Below are positions 51,441 to 60,450 of a stretch of 64,000 nucleotides of DNA, one piece after another. Made by a program: the position numbers and the translations under genes. The stretch is from CAWDCV01 sp963728125 (GTDB lineage: Bacteria; Actinomycetota; Actinomycetes; CAWDCV01). The notes below the pieces were generated by a model, which did no database searches, was not told the origin of the DNA, and saw only the letters and a program-made list of their open reading frames with translations. The stretch's first letter is position 1, and each line of letters begins with the position of its first letter. The stretch spans positions 248,001-312,000 of the forward strand of contig CAVSIZ010000001.1 of NCBI GenBank assembly GCA_963728125.1, written 5' to 3'.

Positions 51441-52273
51441 TCCTCTTCCTTGCCTGGCTCATCGGGATTTGCCGGATCGGACTCCGACGTCTGCAGCGGC
51501 GCGTCGTGGGCGGAGCTTTCGTCGGGCCCAGCTTCCTGCACAGCGACCGTCTCTGACGCCTTCTGGCCTTCCGCCACGGCGTCCTGCTCCTCCGCCTGCG
51601 ATTGTCGCTCGGGTTCGGGTGCGATCCAGTTCCGTTCGTGCGCAAGCTGCCAACCAGCGAGTGACGGTCCGCCGGCCTGGACGCCCTCCTCGCCGCGGCC
51701 GTCGTAGAAACCGGCGAGCACGCGCGAGGTCTCGCGCCAGGTAGCGACCCGTGCGGATCCGCGTGTCGGGGCGACCGGCTCGTCGGCGCGCAGTGCGTCG
51801 ACGAGGGCACGGACGGATTCCGGCGTCTGGTTGTCGAAGAACTCCCAGTTGACCATCACGACGGGTGCGTAGTCGCACGCGGCGTTGCACTCGACGTGCT
51901 CGAGGGTGACCTTGCCGTCGTCGGTCGTCTCGTCGTTGCCGATGCCGAGGTGGTCCTTCAACGTCGCCAGCAGTGCGTCCCCACCCATGACGGCGCACAG
52001 CGAGTTCGTGCAGACGCCGACGTGGTAATCGCCGATCGGGCGGCGCTTGAACATCGTGTAGAACGTGGCAACAGCTGCAACCTCGGCTGATGTGAGACCG
52101 AGTTCGTGCGCGCAGGCCTCGATGCCCTCGGTCGTGACGTAACCCTGCTCCGACTGCACGAGGTGCAGCATCGGGATGAGCGCTGACCGCGGGTGCGGGT
52201 AGCGCGCGATGATCTCGCGCATCTGCCGACGTGTGGCATCAGAGATGCTCGCTGTCTGGTTAGTGACAGTCAC
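51437..52273 (-). CDS. nuoE: NADH-quinone oxidoreductase subunit E ([2Fe-2S] N1a)
   Basis: The 278-residue thioredoxin-like subunit has cluster ligands Cys88 and Cys93 (VCTNSLCAVMGG) and Cys129 and Cys133 (ECNAACDYAPV). A C-terminal extension of about 100 residues rich in Glu, Ser and Pro (EKASETVAVQEAG-like) is probably disordered, as in other actinobacteria. GTG 52273 overlaps the nuoD stop (GTGA). Confidence 0.93.
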
Positions 52274-53538
52274 CGATCGACTCCACCCATGACGGGATCC
52301 AGGCTCGCCACCGCGACGATGACGTCGGCGACCATGCCGCCCTCGCACATCGCGGCGACCGCTTGCAGGTTGGTGAACGACGGGTCGCGGAAGTGCACGC
52401 GGTACGGCCGGGTGCCGCCATCGCTGACGACGTGCGCGGCGAGCTCACCGCGCGGCGACTCGATCGCGACGTACACCTGACCCGGTGGAACGCGGAAGCC
52501 CTCGGTCACCAGCTTGAAGTGGTGAATGAGCGCTTCCATCGACTCGCCCATGATGTGCCGGATGTGGTCGAGGGAGTTGCCCAGCCCGTCGCCGCCGAGT
52601 GCGAGCTGCGACGGCCAGGCGATCTTCTTGTCGGCCACCATGACCGGGCCCGGCTTCAGCCGGTCGAGGCACTGCTCGACGATCTTCAGCGACTCCTTCA
52701 TCTCCTGGATGCGCTGCAGATATCGGCCGTACGCGTCGCAGGTCGTCGTCGTCGCGACGTCGAACTCGTACGTCTCGTACCCGCAGTAGGGCTGCGTCTT
52801 GCGCAGGTCCCACGGCAGGCCGGTCGAGCGCAGCACCGGGCCGGTGAGGCCGAGCGCCATGCAGCCGGTGAGGTCGAGGTAGCCGATGCCCTCCGTACGT
52901 CCCTTGAAGATGGGGTTTTGGTTGAGCAGGTCTTCGTAGTCCTTGATGCGGCCCGGCATCACCTCGAGGAACTCGCGCAGCTTCTCCATCGCATCCGGTG
53001 GCAGGTCCTGCGCGATGCCGCCGGGCCGGATGAACGCGTGGTTCATGCGCAGCCCGGTGATGAGCTCGAACAGGTTGAGTACGAGCTCGCGCTCGCGGAA
53101 TCCGAACGTCATCACCGTGAGCGCGCCGATCTCCATGCCACCGGTCGCGATCGCGACGAGGTGGGAGGAGATGCGGTTGAGCTCCATCAGCATGACGCGG
53201 ATGATCGTCGCCCGCTCCGGCACCTCGTCGGTGATGCCGAGCAGCTTCTCGACCGCGAGGCAGTAGGCGGCCTCGTTGTAGAACGGCGACAGGTAGTCCA
53301 TGCGGGTGACGAATGTCGTCCCCTGCGTCCAGGTGCGGTACTCGCAGTTCTTCTCGATGCCGGTGTGCAGGTATCCGATACCGCAGCGCGCCTCGATGAC
53401 GGTCTCGCCCTCGAGCTCGAGGATGAGGCGCAGCACGCCGTGCGTCGACGGATGCTGTGGACCCATGTTGACGACGATGCGGTCGGCGGGTGTTTCACCG
53501 AGGTCGGCGACGACCTCGTCCCAGTCGCCGCCCGTCAC
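52270..53538 (-). CDS. nuoD: NADH-quinone oxidoreductase subunit D; true N-terminus probably lost to a one-base insertion
   Basis: The 422-residue 49-kDa subunit is intact over its core: VVNMGPQHPSTHGVLRLILE, GYLHTGIEKNCEYRTWTQ, MDYLSPFYNEAAYCLAVEKL, and the C-terminal IVAVASLDPVMGGVDR. This is the only nuoD in the window. The usable GTG 53538 (TGGDWDEVVADLGE) lies 64 bp inside the nuoC-nuoD gap. An ATG at 53605 forms the operon's usual ATGA overlap with nuoC, and the in-frame stretch just before 53538 reads ERETTEGRIYTV, a family-like N-terminus. The two are one base out of register, so a single insertion near 53570-53590 is likely. Confidence 0.92.
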   Translation of the reverse strand: MTGGDWDEVVADLGETPADRIVVNMGPQHPSTHGVLRLILELEGETVIEARCGIGYLHTGIEKNCEYRTWTQGTTFVTRMDYLSPFYNEAAYCLAVEKLLGITDEVPERATIIRVMLMELNRISSHLVAIATGGMEIGALTVMTFGFRERELVLNLFELITGLRMNHAFIRPGGIAQDLPPDAMEKLREFLEVMPGRIKDYEDLLNQNPIFKGRTEGIGYLDLTGCMALGLTGPVLRSTGLPWDLRKTQPYCGYETYEFDVATTTTCDAYGRYLQRIQEMKESLKIVEQCLDRLKPGPVMVADKKIAWPSQLALGGDGLGNSLDHIRHIMGESMEALIHHFKLVTEGFRVPPGQVYVAIESPRGELAAHVVSDGGTRPYRVHFRDPSFTNLQAVAAMCEGGMVADVIVAVASLDPVMGGVDR

Positions 53539-53601
53539 CGTATAGATCCGGCCTTCGGTCGTCTCGCGCTCGTCTCGCCTCGTCCTCGCACGGTGCGTCG
53601 G

Positions 53602-54321
53602 TCATGAATAGGCCCTCCGCTCCTCCGGCGGTGGAATCTCGGCGCCCTTGTATTCCACGGGGATGCCGCCGAGGGGGTAGTCCTTGCGCTGCGGGTGTCC
53701 CGGCCAGTCGTCGGGCATCTCGATGCGCGTCAGCGCCGGGTGCCCATCGAAGACGATGCCGAAGAAGTCCCAGGTCTCCCGCTCATGCCAGTCAGCCGTC
53801 GGATACACGGCGAACACCGACGGGATGTGCGGGTCGGCGTCAGGCGCGGCAACCTCGAGCCGGATTCGCCGGTTGTGCGTGATCGATGTCAGGTGGTAGA
53901 CGGCGTGCAGCTCGCGCCCGGTCTCCTCGGGGAAGTGCACGCCGCTGACGCCGCTGCACAGCTCGAACCGAAGGCTCGGCTCGTCGCGCAGCGCGCGAGC
54001 CACGTCGACGATGCGTTCGCGCACGACGTAGAAGGTGAGTTCACCGCGGTCGACAACGACGGCCTCGATCGCGGAGTCGAAGCCACCCTCGAGCGCACTG
54101 CCGAGGTCGTCGGCAACGCTGTCGAACCAACCGCCGTACGGGCGGGGAGTCGCCGGCGGCATGATGACGCGACGCACGAGCCCGCCGTAGCCAGAAGTGT
54201 CGCCGGTGCCGTGGACGCCGAACATGCCCTCGCGGACCTCGACGACCTCGGCCTCGCCCGGTACCGGAACGGCGATGGCGTCCTCGTTGCCCGAGGAGAT
54301 CTTGTCGGGGAGGGTGGTCAC
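53602..54321 (-). CDS. nuoC: NADH-quinone oxidoreductase subunit C
   Basis: The 239-residue 30-kDa subunit has a variable N-terminus (FGVHGTGDTSGYGGLVRRV) and the conserved core FYVVRERIVDVARALRDEPS, TADWHERETWDFFGIVFDGH, LTRIEMPDDWPGHPQRKDYP and GGIPVEYKGAEIPPPEERR. GTG 54321 overlaps the restored nuoB stop (GTGA at 54318-54321) and its stop overlaps the proposed nuoD ATG. It shares the HERET signature with nuoC2 but is otherwise quite different. Confidence 0.94.
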   Translation of the reverse strand: MTTLPDKISSGNEDAIAVPVPGEAEVVEVREGMFGVHGTGDTSGYGGLVRRVIMPPATPRPYGGWFDSVADDLGSALEGGFDSAIEAVVVDRGELTFYVVRERIVDVARALRDEPSLRFELCSGVSGVHFPEETGRELHAVYHLTSITHNRRIRLEVAAPDADPHIPSVFAVYPTADWHERETWDFFGIVFDGHPALTRIEMPDDWPGHPQRKDYPLGGIPVEYKGAEIPPPEERRAYS

Positions 54322-54873
54322 CGGAGCAGGCCCCTCATCTCAGCGGTGGTAAGAGCCGCCAGCGCCTCGCGCTCCTGCTCCTCTTCGAACTTCACGCGGT
54401 GCGGGCCAAGCTTCTCGTGCTGGATCTTGTCATGCAGCTTGAGGATCGCGTCGATCAGCATCTCCGGGCGTGGCGGGCAGCCCGGCAGGTAGATGTCGAC
54501 CGGGCACGACGTGGTCGACGCCCTGGACGATCGCGTAGTTGTTGAACATGCCGCCGCTGGACGCGCACACGCCCATCGACAGCACCCACTTCGGCGCGGC
54601 CATCTGGTCGTAGATGGTGCGCAGGACCGGCGCCATCTTCTGGCTCACCCGGCCCGCGACGATCATCAGGTCGGCCTGCCGCGGCGACGCGCGGAACACC
54701 TCCATGCCGAAGCGCGCGAGGTCGTAGCGCGGGCCGCCGGCGGTCATCATCTCGATGGCGCAGCACGCCAGTCCGAACGTCGCCGGCCACAGCGACCCGC
54801 GGCGGAAGTAGCCGACGAGCGTCTCGACCGTCGACAGCAGGACGCCGCTCGGCAGTTTTTCCTCGATACCCAT
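54318..54873 (-). pseudogene. nuoB: NADH-quinone oxidoreductase subunit B, broken by a single-base insertion
   Basis: The N-terminal 120 or so codons carry FGLACCAIEMMTAGGPRYDL (tandem Cys of N2), SPRQADLMIVAG and SMGVCASSGGMFNNYAIVQG. After VDHVVP an extra G in the GGG at 54502-54504 shifts the frame. In the restored frame the sequence continues VDIYLPGCPPRPEMLIDAI to LTTAEMRGLLR and ends at TGA 54318-54320, overlapping the nuoC GTG as expected. Removing one base gives 184 residues with all four N2 ligands. As nuoB is indispensable for complex I, a sequence error is more likely than true loss, although nuoB2 exists. Confidence 0.9.
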
Positions 54874-54882
54874 GGCGTGCCC

Positions 54883-55242
54883 CTAGTCCCAGTCGAGCCC
54901 GCCGCGCCGCCAGACGTAGGCGTACGCAACGAAGACGGCGAGGATGAACAGGACCATCTCCACCAGACCGAACAGGCCGAGCGCGTCGAAGGTGACGGCC
55001 CACGGGTAGAGGAAGATGATCTCGATGTCGAAGATGATGAAGAGCATTGCGGTCAGGTAGTAGCGGATCGGGAACCGCCCGCCGCCAATCGGCTGTGGCG
55101 TCGGCTCGATACCGCACTCGTACGCGTCGAGCTTGGCGCGGTTGTAGCGCTTCGGCCCGGTGAGGGCGCCGGCGGCAACGGAGAAGACCGCGAAGCCAGC
55201 CCCGATGAGGCCGAGAACGAGGATCGGTACGTAGGGGTTCAT
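54883..55242 (-). CDS. nuoA: NADH-quinone oxidoreductase subunit A
   Basis: The 119-residue, three-helix subunit has LDAYECGIEPTPQPIGGGRF (YECG loop) and RYYLTAMLFIIFDIEIIFLYPWAV. ATG 55242 is the first gene of nuoA-N, 91 bp after menJ on the same strand. The 55243-55333 spacer is the best place for a promoter unless the operon is read through from menJ. Confidence 0.95.
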   Translation of the reverse strand: MNPYVPILVLGLIGAGFAVFSVAAGALTGPKRYNRAKLDAYECGIEPTPQPIGGGRFPIRYYLTAMLFIIFDIEIIFLYPWAVTFDALGLFGLVEMVLFILAVFVAYAYVWRRGGLDWD

Positions 55243-55333
55243 GCTGATCTGGTCCCCTCTGTCCCTGATTGCGCAGGCGTGGGCGTGCTCATCGTAGTGA
55301 GGCTCGTGCCACTGATTCTGGGGCTGCCTCTAG

Positions 55334-56650
55334 TCATGCGGCAGGCGCCAGTCGGGAGAGTGCGTTGATGGTGCGATCCATGGCGTCGCCCCCATGCGGA
55401 TCGGTCAGGTTGGCGAGCAGCTTCAGCGTGAAGCGCATGAGCATCGGGTGCGGCAGGCCGTGCCGCGTGGCGAGCTTCATGACCTCGGGATGGCCGATGA
55501 GCTTCACGAAGACTCGGCCGAGGGTGTAGTAGCCGCCGTACGCCTGCTTCAGAGCCCGGGGGTACGCCTGCAGGGCCTTCTCGCGAGCGTCGTCGGTGTT
55601 TCGTGCGAGGGCCTGGGCGATCACGTCGGCCGCGAGCTCGCCGGACTCCATGGCGTAGGCGATGCCCTCGCCGTTGAAGGGATTGACCATGCCGCCGGCG
55701 TCGCCGACGAGCAGCACGCCGCGGGTGTAGTGGGGAGTGCGGTTGAAGCCCATCGGTAGCGCTGCACCGCGGATTGGAGCGGTGCGGTTTTCTTCGCGGT
55801 AGCCCCACTCCTCCGGCGTGCTGTCGAGCCAGCGTCGCAGCAGCGCGCGGTAGTCGGTGCTGCCGAACGCCGAGCTGGTGTTGAGGATGCCGAGCCCGAC
55901 ATTGGACGTACCGTCGCCGACGCCGAAGATCCAGCCGTACCCGGGCAGCAGGTTGTCGTTGGCGTTGCCGTTGCCTTTGCCCCAGAGCTCCAGCCACGAC
56001 TCGAGCCAGTCGTCCTCGTGCCGAGGGCTGCGGTAGTAGGTGCGGACGGCGACGCCCATCGGCCGGTCGTCGCGCTTTTGCAGCCCGATGCCGAGGGACA
56101 ACCGGGAGCTGTTGCCGTCGGCGGCAACGATGAGGGGGGCGCGGTAGGTGGCATTCCCGCTCGTTGTCACGCCCGTGACGCGGCCCGTGCGCTCGTCGAT
56201 GACCGGGGCGGTGACGGTGGTGTTCTCGTGAAGGCGGACGCCTGCCTTCTGCGCGTGTCGGGCGAGCACCTCGTCGAAGTCGGCGCGCGGCCTGACGAGT
56301 CCGTACGAGGGGTAAGCAGCGAGATCTGGCCAGGGCAGCTGCAGCCGCATTCCGCCGCCGAGGATGCGCAGGCCATGGTTGCGGATCCAGCCGTCCTCTG
56401 GCCGGGTGTCGATGCCCATGCTGACCAGGCACTTCACTGCGCGCGGCGTGAGGCCGTCGCCGCACACCTTCTCGCGGGGAAACGCCGACTTTTCCAGGAC
56501 CAGCACGTCGAGACCGGCCTGGGCCAGGTGGTACGCGGTGGTCGAGCCAGCAGGGCCGGCGCCGACGACGATGACATCGGCGTCGCGGTCGCGGTGGCGG
56601 TCATCAGGCGACGTCGACGCCGGCATCGCTGCAGCCGGATCTGCGGGCAT
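55334..56650 (-). CDS. menJ: MenJ-like menaquinone reductase (geranylgeranyl reductase family)
   Basis: The 438-residue flavoprotein has an N-terminal FAD motif DVIVVGAGPAGSTTAYHLA (about 25-43), the family block SAFPREKVCGDGLTPRAVK, RPRADFDEVLARHA and the second FAD contact VLLVGDAGGMVNPFNGEGIA. In mycobacteria the close relative MenJ saturates the beta-isoprene unit of menaquinone. Its position next to nuoA-N, and a prenyl synthase and menG nearby, supports that role over chlorophyll-type reduction. A short NGNAND stretch occurs at about residue 225. Confidence 0.85.
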   Translation of the reverse strand: MPADPAAAMPASTSPDDRHRDRDADVIVVGAGPAGSTTAYHLAQAGLDVLVLEKSAFPREKVCGDGLTPRAVKCLVSMGIDTRPEDGWIRNHGLRILGGGMRLQLPWPDLAAYPSYGLVRPRADFDEVLARHAQKAGVRLHENTTVTAPVIDERTGRVTGVTTSGNATYRAPLIVAADGNSSRLSLGIGLQKRDDRPMGVAVRTYYRSPRHEDDWLESWLELWGKGNGNANDNLLPGYGWIFGVGDGTSNVGLGILNTSSAFGSTDYRALLRRWLDSTPEEWGYREENRTAPIRGAALPMGFNRTPHYTRGVLLVGDAGGMVNPFNGEGIAYAMESGELAADVIAQALARNTDDAREKALQAYPRALKQAYGGYYTLGRVFVKLIGHPEVMKLATRHGLPHPMLMRFTLKLLANLTDPHGGDAMDRTINALSRLAPAA

Positions 56651-57086
56651 GTGGTCGTCCCCACTTACTCGGTGTCCTGCGGTGCTCTTGCGCGCTTGTG
56701 AATTCCTTCACGAGCTCCTACTCGCAGGAGTCTAGGGCTTTCTCAGCCGCTGCGCCGCACGAGCCGAGCGCCACCTCTACGGCGCGCCGCCAACGATCAA
56801 GCATGGGCGAGGATCCCGCACACTCGGGCCTGCACGAATGCGACGCGGACCAGGACGTGGACGCTCTGCAGGTCTGGGCAGCCGTTTTCGTGCTGCACAG
56901 CGTCCACAACCTCATCACGACACGTCCAGAACGCGATCGCCGAGCCGAGAATCGACGTCAAAGTGCGGCTTCTGGCGAGCAGGACGGGATCCGAACGCCA
57001 ACGGACCCGGTGCGGGCTGCTTCAGCACGGCGCCGCGCGGCCCGCCGAATCGGTCAGACGTCCCGCGCACCCCACCGAGCACAGCG
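56651..57086. other. Intergenic region without a supported gene
   Basis: This stretch separates menJ from the csbD terminator hairpin. Open frames exist on both strands but show no conserved motif, no clear ribosome site and Arg/Ser-rich shadow composition. It should contain the menJ promoter near its left end. I see no repeat or RNA gene in it. Confidence 0.6.
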
Positions 57087-57122
57087 AAGCGCCCCGCCGA
57101 TCCAGAGGATCGCGGGGCGCTT
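57087..57122 (-). terminator. Strong hairpin downstream of the CsbD-like gene
   Basis: AAGCGCCCCGC and GCGGGGCGCTT pair over 11 bp, extended inward by GATCC/GGATC around a three-base loop with one bulged base. It lies 15 bp after the csbD stop on the minus strand, the position of an intrinsic terminator, though without a T-run. Confidence 0.75.
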
Positions 57123-57137
57123 CGAGATCAGCTGACG

Positions 57138-57311
57138 CTAGTTCTTGAACGCGTCCTTGACCTTCTCGCCGGCCTGCTTGATGTCGGCCTTGGCCTGGTC
57201 GCCGCGACCCTGCGCCTCGAGCTCCTCGTCGCCGGTCGCCTGGCCGATCTTTTCCTTGGCCTGGCCGCCAATGTCCTCGATCTTGTTGTTGACCTTGTCC
57301 TGGTCACCCAT
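57138..57311 (-). CDS. CsbD-like stress-response protein
   Basis: A 57-residue, Lys/Glu/Gln-rich soluble protein. It begins MGDQDKVNNKIEDIGGQAKE, continues with KIGQATGDEELEAQGRGDQ and ends GEKVKDAFKN, which is the CsbD family pattern of two similar helical halves. ATG 57311 has a ribosome site GAGGAG. CsbD proteins are general-stress (sigma-B type) induced in other bacteria; biochemical function is unknown. It is a stand-alone gene with its own terminator hairpin. Confidence 0.88.
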   Translation of the reverse strand: MGDQDKVNNKIEDIGGQAKEKIGQATGDEELEAQGRGDQAKADIKQAGEKVKDAFKN

Positions 57312-57378
57312 CGGGGTGTCTCCTCTCGGCGCGAACTACCACGCTGTCACTGACAAGCCTTCCCACGCCGCGCCGGCC

Positions 57379-58071
57379 TCACACCCGAATCGCGCGATGG
57401 AGCGCCACGATCCCGCCGGACAGGTTGCGCCAGGCCACCTGCCGCCAGCCGGCCTGCTGGATCCGCGCGGCGAGGGCGGGCTGGTCGGGCCAGGCGCGGA
57501 TCGACTCGGCCAGGTAGACGTAGGCGTCCGGGTCGCTCGACACGGTCCGCGCGACCTGCGGCAGCGCGCGCATCAGGTATTCCACGTAGACCGTGCGCCA
57601 CGGACCCCACGTCGGCGAGCTGAACTCGCAGATCAGCAGCCGACCCCCTACCCGCGTGACCCGATGCAGCTCCCGCAGCGCCACGTCGACCGAAGCCACG
57701 TTCCGTAGCCCAAAGGACATCGTCACCGCGTCGAAGGCCCCGGACGCAAAGGGCAGCCGCAACGCATCACCCGCCACAAAAGCCATGTCCGGTCTACGAC
57801 GCTTGCCCACCGCGAGCATGCCCAGCGAGAAATCGCACGGCACCACGAACGCGCCTGCAGCCTCGAACGGCTCGGCTGACGTCCCCGTCCCTGCCGCGAG
57901 GTCCAGCACGCGCTCCCCCGGGCGTGCCCCCATCGCGCGTACGACGGCCCGTCGCCACAGCCGGTCCTGCCCGAGCGATAGCACGTCGTTGGTGAGGTCG
58001 TAGCGCGCCGCGACGTCGTCGAACATCGCCGCGACCTCATGCGGCTGCTTGTCCAGCGTTGCTCGGCTCAT
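57379..58071 (-). CDS. menG: Demethylmenaquinone methyltransferase
   Basis: The 230-residue SAM-dependent methyltransferase of the UbiE/MenG family has MFDDVAARYDLTNDVLSLGQ (16-35), the SAM-binding loop VLDLAAGTGTSAEP (55-68), VPCDFSLGMLAVG, and the MSFGLRNV block typical of UbiE/MenG, with a shortened C-terminus. ATG 58071 was preferred because MSRATLDKQPHEV leads into the family start. With menF, menD and menJ in the window and no ubiquinone genes, menaquinone is the likely product. It is 7 bp downstream of the kinase gene. Confidence 0.92.
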   Translation of the reverse strand: MSRATLDKQPHEVAAMFDDVAARYDLTNDVLSLGQDRLWRRAVVRAMGARPGERVLDLAAGTGTSAEPFEAAGAFVVPCDFSLGMLAVGKRRRPDMAFVAGDALRLPFASGAFDAVTMSFGLRNVASVDVALRELHRVTRVGGRLLICEFSSPTWGPWRTVYVEYLMRALPQVARTVSSDPDAYVYLAESIRAWPDQPALAARIQQAGWRQVAWRNLSGGIVALHRAIRV

Positions 58072-58078
58072 GAAGACC

Positions 58079-59548
58079 TCACAGCTCGAGCTCGACCCCA
58101 CTGCTCAGCAGCGTGTCGTGGAACTCCAGGTGTACCGGCTGGGCGCCTGCAGGAATGTCGAACACCATGGTCCCCTGCACGGAGGCACCCGGGTCGACCG
58201 ACTCCCACAGGTTGCCCTGCTCCAGGAACCACCGAGCCGCGACGTCAGCGTTGTGCCGCTCTCCTGCCGAGTCGTGCAATGCCACCTGCCACTCGTTCAG
58301 CTGCCGGGACTCCCGGCCGATGTTGCGCACCTCGACCGGAATGAGGCAGTACGCCCCATCGGCCTCCCGGAGGAAGCCGGGCCGGCCGATACTGGGCACG
58401 TCGCACTCGACGCTCTGCACAACGAACTCCAGTTGGCCATCGCGCACGGGGACGCCGGGGCCGGAGGTGGGCGTCGGCGTGGGGGTCGCGCTGGGTGCCG
58501 CCCCGGCACCGGGCCCAGCCTGCTGCGCTTGGCGGTCGTCCCAGGCACCGAGCAGCACGATCAGCACCGCGACCAGCGCGACGGGCACCAGCACGCGTGG
58601 CCGGCGCCACCACCGACGGCGCCGGGGCGGCGCCATCAGGCTGGTGAGCACCCGAGTGGGCGGGTTCCACGTCCGCTGCAACACCTGGGTGGCGGCCCGC
58701 GCCGGGTCGACCATCGTGGGTACGCCGGTCGCCGGCCCGAGCAGCGCCAGGAGCAGTGCCTGGGCCGACGGCCGCTGCCGCGGATCGCGGGACAGCGCTG
58801 CGGCGACGTGTCGCACCAGCGGCTGCGGAATCCCGTCCAGCCGAGGCTGTCCGTGCAAGGCGGCGTACGCCTGCTGGTCGGAGCCCTCCCCGAACGGATG
58901 GCGACCCGTCGCGGCGTACGCGACCAGGAGTCCCCACGCGAAGACGTCCGCTGCCGGCGTGACCGGGTGCCCCGCAAGAATCTCGGGGGCGAGCCAGCCG
59001 GGACTGCCGAGCACCATGCCGGCCGCCGTGTGCACCGACGTGGCGTCCACCGCCCGCGCGATGCCGAAGTCGATCACGCGCGGACCGGTCGCCGACAGCA
59101 GCACGTTCGCCGGCTTGAGATCACGATGCACCAGGCCGGCAGCATGAATTGCAGTCAGCGCGGTCGCGATCCCGACCGCCACGCCGTCGAGCGTTGATCC
59201 GGTCAGAGGTCCGCCATCGCGGACGGCCTGGTCGAGCGGCACGCCCTCGACGTACTCCGTGACCAGCCACGGCGGTACGGCGGTGGGCGCCGCGTCCAGG
59301 ACCGGAGCCGTGCAGAACGGCGCGACCCGGCGCGCGGCACGCATCTCGTCGGCGAATCGCGCGACGAACGCGGGGTCGGCGGCAAGCTCACGGCGCAGCA
59401 CCTTGATCGCGACCAGTCGCCCGTCCGGTGCCCGCCCGAGGTGGACCGTCCCCATGCCGCCCGCGCCGAGCCGGCCCAGGACGGCGTACGGCCCGATCGT
59501 GGCCGGGTCGCCAGGAGCCGAGGCGGCGATGCGCTGGGTCGTCAGCAC
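58079..59548 (-). CDS. Membrane Ser/Thr protein kinase with extracellular DUF4352-like domain
   Basis: A 489-residue receptor-type kinase. The kinase domain (residues 20-272) has the glycine loop GRLGAGGMGTVHLG, Lys49 (VAIKV), the catalytic HRDLKPAN (141-148), DFG (160-162) and GSPGWLAPEIL. A proline/arginine juxtamembrane region and one transmembrane helix (about 319-336) follow. Outside, a Thr/Pro-rich linker leads to a beta-rich domain with two Cys (SVECDVPSIG and GAYCLIPVEVRNIG), resembling DUF4352/Telomeric-repeat-binding-factor-2-like domains. It is probably a sensor; the ligand and substrates are unknown. It lies between the SDR and menG genes on the same strand. Confidence 0.9.
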   Translation of the reverse strand: MLTTQRIAASAPGDPATIGPYAVLGRLGAGGMGTVHLGRAPDGRLVAIKVLRRELAADPAFVARFADEMRAARRVAPFCTAPVLDAAPTAVPPWLVTEYVEGVPLDQAVRDGGPLTGSTLDGVAVGIATALTAIHAAGLVHRDLKPANVLLSATGPRVIDFGIARAVDATSVHTAAGMVLGSPGWLAPEILAGHPVTPAADVFAWGLLVAYAATGRHPFGEGSDQQAYAALHGQPRLDGIPQPLVRHVAAALSRDPRQRPSAQALLLALLGPATGVPTMVDPARAATQVLQRTWNPPTRVLTSLMAPPRRRRWWRRPRVLVPVALVAVLIVLLGAWDDRQAQQAGPGAGAAPSATPTPTPTSGPGVPVRDGQLEFVVQSVECDVPSIGRPGFLREADGAYCLIPVEVRNIGRESRQLNEWQVALHDSAGERHNADVAARWFLEQGNLWESVDPGASVQGTMVFDIPAGAQPVHLEFHDTLLSSGVELEL

Positions 59549-59564
59549 GATGAGGGGATACCCA

Positions 59565-60362
59565 CTACCGGGATTCGCTGAGCGTCGCGGTGAGGCTTGC
59601 CTGCGCGCGGCGCATTCCCCGCAGCCACCGATCGCGATCGCCCGCGCGCTGCTGTTCGAACGTGGCCACCTCCGGATGCGGGAGCACGAGAAAGCGACCG
59701 GCCTCCATGGCTTCCACGACCGCGTCGGCGACCTGCTCGGGAGTCAGCACCGCGCCCGAGGCGAGGACCGAGGCACCCTCGATCCGGTCGGCGCCGGCCC
59801 ACAGCAGCTGCGTGTTGACACCCATCGGGCACAGGCAGTGCACCCGGATGCCGGCGTCGCCGTAGGTGATGGAGAGCCACTCGGCGAGCGCGGCGGCGGC
59901 ATGCTTGGTCGCGGTGTACGGCGCGTTGCCGAGATTGGTGAGCAGCCCGGCCGCCGATGCGGTGACCACGAACGTGCCCCCGCCACGCGAGACCATCGAG
60001 GGGATGACGAGTCGGGCAGCAGCAACCACGCCCAGCACGTTGACGTTCCACGCTTCTCGCCACACCTCGTCCGGCGCGTCGACTCCCCCACCGCCACCGA
60101 CGCCAGCATTCGCGAAGAACGCATCGACCGGACCGAGCTCGTGCTCGATGCGGTCCACGGCGTCGGCCAGCGCTGCAGCGTCGGCGACATCGAGTCGAAG
60201 CGCTAGGCCGCCAATCTCCGTGGCCACCTTCACGGCGGCTTCGCCGTCACGATCCAGGACCGCCACCCGGGCGCCGTCGGCCGCCATCCGGCGTGCGAGT
60301 GCCGCCCCGATCCCGTTTCCCCCACCGGTGATCGCGACGACCGCTTCACGTACGCGACTCAC
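59565..60362 (-). CDS. Short-chain dehydrogenase/reductase
   Basis: The 265-residue classical SDR has the cofactor motif TGGGNGIG (12-19), NAG (85-87), the catalytic Ser136 and the YxxxK pair Tyr149/Lys153 (PYTATKHA). Asp at the end of beta-2 (VLDRDG) suggests NAD(H) preference. The substrate is unknown. It is divergent from the ferredoxin reductase gene with 88 bp between starts, and read in the same direction as the kinase 16 bp downstream. Confidence 0.9.
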   Translation of the reverse strand: MSRVREAVVAITGGGNGIGAALARRMAADGARVAVLDRDGEAAVKVATEIGGLALRLDVADAAALADAVDRIEHELGPVDAFFANAGVGGGGGVDAPDEVWREAWNVNVLGVVAAARLVIPSMVSRGGGTFVVTASAAGLLTNLGNAPYTATKHAAAALAEWLSITYGDAGIRVHCLCPMGVNTQLLWAGADRIEGASVLASGAVLTPEQVADAVVEAMEAGRFLVLPHPEVATFEQQRAGDRDRWLRGMRRAQASLTATLSESR

Positions 60363-60450
60363 GAGTCCGAGCGTAGGCGCCCGCCGGGCGGCGCGTTCTC
60401 TTGGTGCCGGCCATTGGTGCAGAAATGCCGCTGTGACGGATCATTGACGC

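Noticed and set aside
56960..57010. tRNA-like TTCGGATCC segment on the minus strand
   Set aside because: Flanking bases cannot form a T-stem, and no acceptor or anticodon arm pairs at the right distance.
56698..57135. Possible 145-codon gene between menJ and the CsbD-like gene
   Set aside because: No conserved motif, weak start signal, Arg/Ser/Ala-rich shadow composition, and its end runs through the terminator hairpin.
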